From: CAIYUC01 sp963682005
GTDB taxonomy: Bacteria; Bacteroidota; Bacteroidia; Bacteroidales; FEN-979
DNA: 64,000 bases
NCBI GenBank assembly: GCA_963682005.1
Contig: OY820914.1
Location: forward strand, 2,108,001-2,172,000
Direction: 5' to 3'
Part shown: positions 1-7,193 of the stretch, in pieces
Position numbering within the stretch: the stretch's first letter is position 1
Layout of the letters: each line of letters starts with the position of its first letter
Position numbers and translations under genes: made by a program
The notes under the pieces: generated by a model
Told to the model about the DNA's origin: nothing
Databases searched by the model: none
Seen by the model: only the letters and a program-made list of their open reading frames with translations

Positions 1-1
1 G

Positions 2-1429
2 ACGAACGGATCTGCTTCGGATCAGCTTACTATTGGGAACCCGGGAGGTCAGAACCTGTCGTATACAGCCCAGGTGGTTTACAGTGACGGAGGTTCTTCT
101 CCCGCCACCGTGTATCCGCTGAATGCCAATTACAATACGGGATCCACCACTTCATCGGCCAGAACACAAACCAGCCTGGTCAAGGGATACCCGACCACGG
201 AAGCAGGATGGATGAAATTCGACATCAGCGGAATTCCGGATGCAGCCGTTATCACATCGGTCGAATTTCACGGCTATGTGAATGCTACAAATTACCCATA
301 CTGGAATATCAACCCGGTAACGAACGATCCGCTTACAGCCACCCCGTCGGTCCTTTATAATGATATTGTGGCTGAATCCGCTTCAGGGTATTACCTGTAC
401 CGGAGCGAAGCAAGCACATACACGACCGGCTGGAAGGTGCATACACTCGGAGGTAGCGTGAATGCCAATCTCCAGGCAGCACTCGCACAGAACTGGTTTG
501 CCATCGGCATCATGGACAGGGACGGCAGTACCGCTTACTACATCGGTTTCGACGGATGGAGCCAGACCAACAAGCCTTACCTTGTTGTCACATACAACTA
601 CACATCTCCTTATTCCTGGCTGAAAGTGAACGGATCAAATACAGCATCAGGGACCGTCCTGCCTTCAGGAAACCAGCAAGTCAGCGTCGGCTTTGAAGCA
701 GGTTCATTGGCCGCCGGAACCTACACCGCGAATATCAAGGTAACCAGCAATGACCCGGTCGATCCGCAGGTGATGATCCCATGCACATTGAACATCGCAA
801 GCGGGATCCCCGCCAGCATTACCGTTCTGTTTGAAGGCCTTTATGATGGAACCACGGCAATGAGGAAAGCCCAGGATTCGGATGGAGAGATCACCTGGAA
901 CAAGTTTTCCGGGAATACGGTTGATACGCTGAGCGTCCTGTTAGCACAGCCTTCCTTCCCCTGGAATTTTGTTTACCAGGCCCATGGCCTGAACATCAAC
1001 CCGGACGGCACGCTCGCATTCCTCGTCCCGCCGGCATTCAACAGTTCCTATTACATAGTCATTAAGCACCGTGCCAGTGTGGAAACCTGGAGTGCAAACC
1101 CTGTTTCGTTTGCAGGAGGGGCAGTGATCTATAATTTTACATCCGCAGCCACCCAGGCTTTCGGCAACAATCAGCAGAAAGTATCGGCTGAGTCAAGCGT
1201 ATATGGATTATTCAGCGGCGAGATCACCGGTATTTCCGGATGGCAGGATGGTTATGTGGATATCTTTGATAATAATGAGATATTCAATCATGCCCAGGGT
1301 GGGACATACGGATATCACACCGAGGATATAACAGGCGACGGGTTTGTGGATATCTTCGACATGGCCCTGGTCTTTAATAATATGCAAAGCGGGGTCGGGA
1401 TGAATACCCCGCCGAACCCAATGAAGTAG
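2..1429 (+). CDS. Secreted protein with dockerin-like C-terminal module (5' end outside window)
   Basis: The frame is open from the window edge, so the true start and any signal peptide lie upstream; the GTG at 74 is only an internal codon. Residues after about 40 form a DNRLRE-like beta-sandwich (pattern W-MKFDIS-IP then a long run ending in PYLVVTYNY). A short immunoglobulin-like segment follows (SWLKVNG to PCTLNIA). From about nt 811 comes a module shared with two other proteins in this window: LFEGLYDG, SYYIVIKHR, VETWSA, then two dockerin-like EF-hand loops, DGYVDIFDNNEIF and DITGDGFVDIFDMALVFN, and the ending GMNTPPNPMK. There is no T9SS sorting domain after it. Probably exported and surface or extracellular; the substrate or partner is unknown. 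The dockerin resemblance is from motif reading and is not a database result. Confidence 0.8.
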   Translation, partial: TNGSASDQLTIGNPGGQNLSYTAQVVYSDGGSSPATVYPLNANYNTGSTTSSARTQTSLVKGYPTTEAGWMKFDISGIPDAAVITSVEFHGYVNATNYPYWNINPVTNDPLTATPSVLYNDIVAESASGYYLYRSEASTYTTGWKVHTLGGSVNANLQAALAQNWFAIGIMDRDGSTAYYIGFDGWSQTNKPYLVVTYNYTSPYSWLKVNGSNTASGTVLPSGNQQVSVGFEAGSLAAGTYTANIKVTSNDPVDPQVMIPCTLNIASGIPASITVLFEGLYDGTTAMRKAQDSDGEITWNKFSGNTVDTLSVLLAQPSFPWNFVYQAHGLNINPDGTLAFLVPPAFNSSYYIVIKHRASVETWSANPVSFAGGAVIYNFTSAATQAFGNNQQKVSAESSVYGLFSGEITGISGWQDGYVDIFDNNEIFNHAQGGTYGYHTEDITGDGFVDIFDMALVFNNMQSGVGMNTPPNPMK

Positions 1430-1483
1430 GGAGAAACCGGCAGTCTGCAGTCGGCAGTCTGATCCCATTCTCTATTTTCTATC

Positions 1484-1532
1484 CTCCGACCTCTGACCTC
1501 CGACCTCTGACCTCTGACCTCTGACCTCCGAC
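1484..1532. repeat. 7-nt tandem repeat, 7 units
   Basis: Seven consecutive heptamers alternating CTCTGAC and CTCCGAC fill the space between the convergent surface-protein gene and hyfI-like gene. It is one of a series of period-7/8 arrays in this window. Confidence 0.9.
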
Positions 1533-1535
1533 CTT

Positions 1536-2285
1536 TTACCTCCCGATGAGATCCAAAACCCCATTGATGAAGGTGAGCGGGTGGGGCGGATTGCCCGGCA
1601 CAAACAAATCGATGTGGTTTGTATCAGGAAACCTGCGGTCAAGGGCAGGACTTCCGGCGAAGATGCCTCCGCTGATTGCGGCTGTCCCCACCAATATTAC
1701 GATTTTCGGGTCAGGTACTGCATCATGGCAGATCTGAAGCGCTTCCGACATATTGCCGGTAATTGGTCCTGTTATGACGATTCCGTCGGAATGACGGGGA
1801 GATGCCACAAATTCAATCCCGTATCGGCCCATATCGAAATTGACATTTCCGGCGGCATTCAATTCCATTTCGGCAGAATTGTCACCCCCGGCCGAGACCT
1901 GGCGTAACTTCAGCGCATGACGGAAAAGTGAAGAAATCTCCGGCCGGATCACAGATGAATCAAGGCGGATTGGATCATCTTCCCCCGGATGAATGAGCAG
2001 GCGTGACCTGACATTTGTCGCCAACCGGTGATCATTGGTAAACCTTATCTTTCCCGGTACGGCAAATTCACACTCACGGCAGAATTCACACTTTCCCAGG
2101 TCGAGGCTGAATGGGGAAGCAGTAATTGCTTCAGAAGGACAAATTTTTACAGCACATTCTGCCTCCTCACCGGTGATGCTGATGCTTATTAAAGGCCGGC
2201 CGCGGAATCCGTCCGGCAAGGTGGCATACCTCAGATCCGGTACATATTGCCGTCCATGCCGGCGGAAAATGGAAACTATTTTCAT
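1536..2285 (-). CDS. hyfI: HyfI-like small subunit with N-terminal ferredoxin domain, Ehr-type (ligand cysteines lost)
   Basis: This is the last gene of a hyf-like operon. Residues 40-75 are a ferredoxin-like domain keeping one CxxCxxC (CEFCREC) and one CP (KICP), enough for a single 4Fe-4S cluster; the first CxxCxxC half is gone. The remainder is homologous to NuoB/HyfI/EchC small subunits (GRYGIEFVASPRHSDGIVITGP is recognisable in pieces). In the family the proximal 4Fe-4S cluster is held by a CxxCE pair, a GxCAI cysteine and a PGCPP cysteine. Here these read GGDNSAE, VGTAAIS and VPGNPP, so all four ligands are replaced. It therefore cannot hold the usual N2-like cluster. Inferred role: soluble-arm scaffold of an energy-converting-hydrogenase-related complex of unknown redox partner. 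A 191-bp spacer with 8-nt repeats separates it from the large subunit gene. Confidence 0.85.
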   Translation of the reverse strand: MKIVSIFRRHGRQYVPDLRYATLPDGFRGRPLISISITGEEAECAVKICPSEAITASPFSLDLGKCEFCRECEFAVPGKIRFTNDHRLATNVRSRLLIHPGEDDPIRLDSSVIRPEISSLFRHALKLRQVSAGGDNSAEMELNAAGNVNFDMGRYGIEFVASPRHSDGIVITGPITGNMSEALQICHDAVPDPKIVILVGTAAISGGIFAGSPALDRRFPDTNHIDLFVPGNPPHPLTFINGVLDLIGR

Positions 2286-2320
2286 TTATGCGGGGGATTA
2301 TTTTGGTCATTAATCATCGG

Positions 2321-2415
2321 GTCATCAAGTCATCAAGTCACCGAGTCACAATTTCGCTATTTCGCTACTTTGCTATTTCGCTATTTCACATTTCACCACC
2401 TCACCACCTCACCAG
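2321..2415. repeat. 8-nt tandem repeats, three consecutive sequence families
   Basis: In the hyfG-hyfI spacer, about 12 octamers run in register: GTCATCAA-type, then TTTCGCTA-type, then TTCACCAC/CTCACCAC-type. The motif changes but the 8-nt period is kept. Confidence 0.85.
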
Positions 2416-2476
2416 ATGAAAAATCAACAACCGTCATTCCGCGAAAGCAGGAATGGCTGAGGGGCAGGGGAGGGGT

Positions 2477-4078
2477 CTACAGATCATTTCCGCAATACGA
2501 TAAATTATAACTCTTGTTGCACAGTGGAAAATCTGATATCTCCTGGTTCCTGACCGCCAGCGCCAGCGCCATCCAGTTATGCATTGACGGGTCCTTGATT
2601 TTATAGTAAATGATCCTTCCTGATTCATCCGTTATCGCTGCATGAACGATCTCACCTCTCCATCCTTCAACCATCGAAACAGCAAGGGAAGAAGATGCCA
2701 GCGGGAACTCATACCGGGGTTTCACAGCAGGTCCGGGTTCAAATTTATCCGATAACAGGTACCGTATCATCCGGATTGACTTTTCCACTTCCGTTTTCCG
2801 CAGCATCGCCCTTGCCCAGACATCGCCCTGGTCTAAAACAACCGTTTCATAGCGGAGATCCTTGTATGCCCCGAAGGGGTGTGATGAACGGATATCACGG
2901 TTCAGTCCGCTGCTTCGTGCAGCCATCCCGACAGTCCCGATCAATCTAGCCTGGTGCGCAGACACTCTCCCGGTTGATTCAAACCGGTTCAGAACACTTG
3001 GCATGGCGAATAATTCATCCGCCATCTGTAAATACCGCTCCTCGACATCTTTCAGGTTGGCCAAAATCGCAGCAACAAGCTCGCTTGTCAAAGGATAATG
3101 ACTTCCCCCCGGACGGATCAGTCCTTTCCCGAAACGGTTCCCGCACCAAAGCTGCGTTGTGTTGATCACGATCGTGCGAAGCGCTTCATTCACGACCTGC
3201 CCGAACTGGAAAGCAATATCCGTGCACAATGCCGCCGTATCTCCGACATGCATGGCAATGCGTTCCAGCTCTAATGCGATCGTACGTTCAATATTGCTGG
3301 GCGAAATATATTGTGTGCTGGGCGAAATATTTTGTACGCTGGGCGAAATATATTGTGTGCTAGGCGAAATATTTTGTACGCTGGGCGAAATATTAAATAT
3401 TTCGCCCAGCGCCTCCGTTAACTGCACGTGACACCACGAGTGCCCGATCGCCGTATCTCCGGAAATATTTTCTGACAGAACAACACGCTTCAGAACAGAA
3501 TCCTTCCTGAGCATTAGTTGTTCAATCCCCCGATGCTGGTATCCGAGATGGATCTCAAGATGTAGTACCTTTTCCCCGTTGCAGATGAACCGGAAATACC
3601 CGGGTTCGATCACCCCGGCATGGATCGGTCCTACACCAACTTCATGCAGGTCTTCACTTTCGATCGCATAAAAAGGATAATTGTTCATTGTTTGCTCCTT
3701 TTTTGCCCGGCCGGTTGGGAAACGCACAGGTTTGAGCCAGGGATGCCCGGTAAACGAAATGCCATGATCTTCATGGATCTCCCGTTCAAAAATATGGAAC
3801 GCAAAATGCCTGGCTGTGATGGATTCAAGAAGAATATCCTCTGCTTTTGGCTGCTGATGCGATAAAATGCAGGTCTTCCCTGTCGAATCGTCGGCCATCA
3901 GGCAGATGAACCTGTAATGATCTTCTGTTGGATAGGCAAAATATGAAAGGCAATGAACCCGGTCATTGGTCATTAACTGATCAATGGCTTTTAAAAATCC
4001 CGGGTAATCCAACACAGGGATATCAGCCAGTTTAATAACTGATGGATTCAATACCGTTTCAATGATTTTACTCGCCAT
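2477..4078 (-). CDS. hyfG: HyfG-like large subunit (fused NuoC/NuoD domains), Ehr-type without NiFe ligands
   Basis: The 533-residue product has a NuoC/30-kDa-like N-terminal part (residues 1-130) fused to a NuoD/hydrogenase large-subunit-like part, as in HyfG and HycE. True NiFe enzymes have an N-terminal CGxC and a C-terminal DPCxxC motif. Here the first site reads ENISGDTAIGHSWCH and the C-terminus ends FPLCNKSYNLSYCGNDL, with no DPCxxC. So the NiFe centre cannot be assembled, and no C-terminal processing site is visible. Residues about 224-260 are a low-complexity insert of heptapeptides (NISPSVQ / YISPSTQ) encoded by a 21-bp tandem repeat, placed just after the ex-active-site helix region. 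The gene sits 152 bp after hyfF with a REP-like hairpin between. Hydrogenase activity is not expected; a proton-pumping complex with another electron donor is possible. Confidence 0.85.
   Translation of the reverse strand: MASKIIETVLNPSVIKLADIPVLDYPGFLKAIDQLMTNDRVHCLSYFAYPTEDHYRFICLMADDSTGKTCILSHQQPKAEDILLESITARHFAFHIFEREIHEDHGISFTGHPWLKPVRFPTGRAKKEQTMNNYPFYAIESEDLHEVGVGPIHAGVIEPGYFRFICNGEKVLHLEIHLGYQHRGIEQLMLRKDSVLKRVVLSENISGDTAIGHSWCHVQLTEALGEIFNISPSVQNISPSTQYISPSVQNISPSTQYISPSNIERTIALELERIAMHVGDTAALCTDIAFQFGQVVNEALRTIVINTTQLWCGNRFGKGLIRPGGSHYPLTSELVAAILANLKDVEERYLQMADELFAMPSVLNRFESTGRVSAHQARLIGTVGMAARSSGLNRDIRSSHPFGAYKDLRYETVVLDQGDVWARAMLRKTEVEKSIRMIRYLLSDKFEPGPAVKPRYEFPLASSSLAVSMVEGWRGEIVHAAITDESGRIIYYKIKDPSMHNWMALALAVRNQEISDFPLCNKSYNLSYCGNDL
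3296..3410. repeat. In-frame 21-bp tandem repeat capped by a perfect 31-bp palindrome
   Basis: Four 21-bp units (3296-3316, 3317-3337, 3338-3358, 3359-3379) alternate between two variants, giving a 42-bp higher-order period. A fifth partial unit starts at 3380 and forms, with 3396-3410, an inverted repeat of 15-bp arms around one central base. The array lies inside the hyfG-like gene and keeps the frame. Confidence 0.95.
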
Positions 4079-4096
4079 TAATTGATTTTATTTAGC

Positions 4097-4146
4097 CTCA
4101 TCCCCTTCACCCCTTCTCCTTCAGGAGAAGGGGACGGGGGTTGAGG
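4097..4146. repeat. REP-like intergenic inverted repeat
   Basis: Nested symmetry: outer CCTCA/TGAGG and CCCC/GGGG arms around a perfect 10-bp stem CCCCTTCTCC - TTCA - GGAGAAGGGG (4110-4133). It lies between hyfF and hyfG. The form matches the common bacterial REP-like family with a GGAGA...TCTCC core. There is no T-tract, so it is more likely a repeat or mRNA stabiliser than a terminator. Confidence 0.7.
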
Positions 4147-4230
4147 TGTTTTGGTAAATCCCCCGTCGCTTGCGATGAAGATAGAAATAATTTGCCAATC
4201 TGATACCTCGCTGCTCTGCGGCGAGGAGTT

Positions 4231-5670
4231 TTATTTTGGTAATCCCTTGATAATTTCATTGATCAGATCCCGGAATTGTGCCGGTTGAACAAAACAGATG
4301 AAGATCACAATCCCGAACAGGATGAACTGGGTTGTTGTCTGCCACGGATTCACTTTCCGGTTTGTTGGTATCTGCGGCGTCCGGGGTTGTGAAAATACAA
4401 TATGCAGAACCCTTGTCAGCAATGCATACATCACAAAACAGAGGAAGATCGCCGTTATGGCGAGGTATACCCAGTTTCCTGCCTGTACCATTGCCTTCAG
4501 CAGCAACAATTCAGAGATGAACATCCCGGAAGGTGGAATGGCGGTTATACACAACAATCCAAGCAGTAATGCTGTTGCCCCTGCAGGGAACAGATTCATA
4601 TAATTCCCGGATTTGTCAAGCTCGTAAGTTCCCATCACCTTGTATGATTGTCCGAACTGGTAAAAAAGCCCCGCTTTGGTAAAGGAATGAAGGACAATGT
4701 GCAGGATCGCCGCATAGTACCCGATCCCGCCGATACCAAGCCCGATCGCGACGATCCCCATGTTCTCCATGCTGGAGTAAGCCAGCATCCTTTTATTGTG
4801 CTTTGCTTTCAGCATATACCCGGAGGAAACCAGCAGCGACAGCATGCCGGAAAGGATCAGCACATGGTTCATGAACGGTAGGATCGACGTGGCGGAGAAC
4901 AATGAATAGACCCTGAAAATGGCCAGGAACCCGACATTCATCAGTGTCGTCGAAATAAAGGCGCTGATCGGGGCCGGGGCGACGGTATGCGCGTCAACCG
5001 TTACGGTATGCATCGGGAAAAGACCCATTTTTGTGCTGTATCCGGTCAGGACGAAAACGAAGGCGATCTTCAGGTACAGCGGATTGGCCAGCCGTGCAAT
5101 CCCGGTGATACTGTCGAAGGAAAGATGAAGCAGCCGCGCATCATGCACGGTAAATCCAAGAAAAAGGATCCCAATGTATGCAAGGGCGATCCCTACGGAA
5201 CAGACAAATACGTATTTCCATGTTGCCTCGAGCGCAAGCGGGGTGCGGTCATGATAAATGAGGGCGGCAACAGCCAGCGTGGTGGCTTCAACAAAGATCC
5301 ATACCACAGTCATCCCGTTGGCAAGGTAAGCACCCGTCATTGCCAGGACAAGGACGATGAGAGCGGCATGGTAGATCGAATAGGTGCGAGGATTGTCATC
5401 CTTCACATAAATGAACCCGTGATAAACAGTGGTTACGGTAAGCAATGACAACACGGATAAAAGCAAAACACCAAGTGAATCAAACGTGAAAAAGTCAAGC
5501 GCCGTTTCTCCGGGGTGCATCCAGCAATACAGTGTAAAACCAAGATGCATCATCGTAAAGACAATGGTGATGGCCCTTGTTAGTGCCTTCACATGTACAA
5601 GCCCTGCCACCATTGCCATGAAAAACGACAAGGAGAAGAATAAAACTAGGATTTTTCCCGGGTCAGTCAT
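4231..5670 (-). CDS. hyfF: HyfF-like antiporter-type membrane subunit
   Basis: This 479-residue polytopic protein belongs to the NuoN/MrpD antiporter-like family. About 14 hydrophobic segments can be read. A conserved lysine sits in TKMGLFPMHT, the place of the NuoL/M/N K-x-G-x-x-P-x-H signature, followed by AHTVAPAPISAF and, later, LAYSSMENMG with H in the ILHIVLHSFTKAGLF helix. These charged intramembrane residues are the expected proton path. Its start overlaps the end of hyfE by 8 bp, which indicates translational coupling. It would form one of the ion-pumping subunits of the Ehr-type complex. Confidence 0.85.
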   Translation of the reverse strand: MTDPGKILVLFFSLSFFMAMVAGLVHVKALTRAITIVFTMMHLGFTLYCWMHPGETALDFFTFDSLGVLLLSVLSLLTVTTVYHGFIYVKDDNPRTYSIYHAALIVLVLAMTGAYLANGMTVVWIFVEATTLAVAALIYHDRTPLALEATWKYVFVCSVGIALAYIGILFLGFTVHDARLLHLSFDSITGIARLANPLYLKIAFVFVLTGYSTKMGLFPMHTVTVDAHTVAPAPISAFISTTLMNVGFLAIFRVYSLFSATSILPFMNHVLILSGMLSLLVSSGYMLKAKHNKRMLAYSSMENMGIVAIGLGIGGIGYYAAILHIVLHSFTKAGLFYQFGQSYKVMGTYELDKSGNYMNLFPAGATALLLGLLCITAIPPSGMFISELLLLKAMVQAGNWVYLAITAIFLCFVMYALLTRVLHIVFSQPRTPQIPTNRKVNPWQTTTQFILFGIVIFICFVQPAQFRDLINEIIKGLPK

Positions 5671-6280
5671 CTTTCAGCAGGGTTAAATCATGCGTATGCT
5701 GTTTGAGCCGTATGACAAACATTCCAAGGATCAGCACGCTTACGAAAATGTCCAGCAGGATCCCAATGTTGATCAGCATGGGGATCTCGCTTCCAATAGC
5801 CATTGATAAAAGCAGAACGGCATTTTCAATGACCAGGAATCCAACCATGTGTGAAAAGATCTTGCGGTGCGAGATGATCAGGAAGAGCCCTGTATAAACG
5901 GCGAAAAACGAGACGATGAAGTAAACAATATCCGTCGTGCGTCCATGCATCGAAAACGAAACCACGATGCTGAGAAGAAGGCCGAGGGTAACAAAAAGCA
6001 GGGAATAAAATCCTGGTAACGATTTGTCATGAACACGGGTGACTCCCGTTTTCCCGATGATCCGGAACAGCATATACGGAACGATCACCACCTTGAATAC
6101 CAGCGTTTCGATCGCCACAAACACCAGCGTCACAGGGGTGATCTTCTGCAATTCCAGGATCGACAGGGCAAACAACAGCACCCCCTGGAGTGCGATCAGG
6201 CCGGCATAGATCCTGAACCGCTCCGTGATGCTGAAGTAGATCAGGGTGACGGAAAAAATTATGATAAGAGCGACATTCAT
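5663..6280 (-). CDS. hyfE: HyfE-like membrane subunit
   Basis: The 205-residue hydrophobic protein has about six transmembrane segments and matches HyfE in size and position, between HyfC and HyfF. The C-terminal half is NuoK-like, with glutamate in LVIENAVLLLSMA resembling the NuoK membrane glutamate that takes part in proton transfer. The hyfC gene ends one base upstream of its ATG and its own end overlaps hyfF by 8 bp, so it is clearly cotranscribed. It probably connects the NuoH-like subunit with the antiporter-like subunits. Confidence 0.8.
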   Translation of the reverse strand: MNVALIIIFSVTLIYFSITERFRIYAGLIALQGVLLFALSILELQKITPVTLVFVAIETLVFKVVIVPYMLFRIIGKTGVTRVHDKSLPGFYSLLFVTLGLLLSIVVSFSMHGRTTDIVYFIVSFFAVYTGLFLIISHRKIFSHMVGFLVIENAVLLLSMAIGSEIPMLINIGILLDIFVSVLILGMFVIRLKQHTHDLTLLKDD

Positions 6281-6281
6281 C

Positions 6282-7193
6282 CTATCCGATCATTTTAAAC
6301 GTTATAAGCAGGACAAGCACAAACGCAATCAGAGCAATGGAGCTCAGCGTCACGATGAACTGCGGATTTTTAGCAAGCTTTTTTCTTGCCCTGAACGATT
6401 CCATTACGCCGATCAATGATGCAAAACCGGCCTGGATAATGAAATACAGAGCGATCTGTACCGGCATTGTGATCCCATCCGGAATCAGGCAGTTAGCGAT
6501 CAGCCCGCCGTAAAGGGCGAATTTCAGTGCATTGCCGATATGTACCAGCGCCAGGTCAAAACCACTGTGGTCAAGGATCATCACCTCATGGATCATGGTG
6601 AGCTCAAGGTGTGTCTTCGGATCATCCACCGGCATCCGGCTGTTCTCGATCATGGCCACCTGGATCAACAGGTAAATGGCAATGATCCCGATGATCAGGC
6701 CTTGCTGGTCTTCCAGGCGGAGGTTGGCGAATATTTCCTGCATGGAGGGCTGACCGGTAAGCAGTGCCAGTGTTCCAAAAAGAATGAAAAAGGCCGGTTC
6801 CGCCAGCATGGAATAGAGTGCTTCACGATTGGCCCCCATTCCTTCGAAGCTGCTTCCGGTGTCGAGAGAACCAAGAATGAAAATGAACTTCCCCAGTGCA
6901 AGGAGGTATGCGAAAAATACAAAATCTGCCCCGAAGCTGAAATAGGAGTGAATCCCGGGGAAAGGCAATAACAGAATGGCCGTAACAACAGAACAGAGGT
7001 ATATGACTGGTGCAATCCGGAAAATTATGCTCGTGGTCGTGCTGATCACGCTTCCTTTCTGCAGGAGAACCAGGATGTTCTTCCAGGGCTGAAATAATCC
7101 GGGACCTTTCCTGCCGCTTAACAGGCTTTTCACCCTTACGATCACTCCGGGGAAAAACAAGCTGGTCAATATAGCAAGAAATAATGCTGTCAT
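6282..7193 (-). CDS. hyfC: HyfC-like (NuoH-type) membrane anchor subunit
   Basis: This 303-residue protein is the NuoH/HyfC/HycD homologue that docks the soluble arm to the membrane arm. Recognisable family features are GMGANREALYSMLAEPAFF near residue 120 and the acidic stretch ENSRMPVDDPKTHLELTMIHE near residue 190 (written here in part), rich in the conserved Glu/Asp residues of the E-channel. About eight membrane segments are visible. The start overlaps hyfB by 4 bp. Retention of these residues, while the soluble subunits lost their metal ligands, suggests that proton-pumping capacity is still under selection. Confidence 0.85.
   Translation of the reverse strand: MTALFLAILTSLFFPGVIVRVKSLLSGRKGPGLFQPWKNILVLLQKGSVISTTTSIIFRIAPVIYLCSVVTAILLLPFPGIHSYFSFGADFVFFAYLLALGKFIFILGSLDTGSSFEGMGANREALYSMLAEPAFFILFGTLALLTGQPSMQEIFANLRLEDQQGLIIGIIAIYLLIQVAMIENSRMPVDDPKTHLELTMIHEVMILDHSGFDLALVHIGNALKFALYGGLIANCLIPDGITMPVQIALYFIIQAGFASLIGVMESFRARKKLAKNPQFIVTLSSIALIAFVLVLLITFKMIG

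Noticed and set aside
4097..4146. Rho-independent terminator splitting the hyf-like operon
   Set aside because: It has no T-tract on the minus strand and has the nested form of a REP-like repeat.
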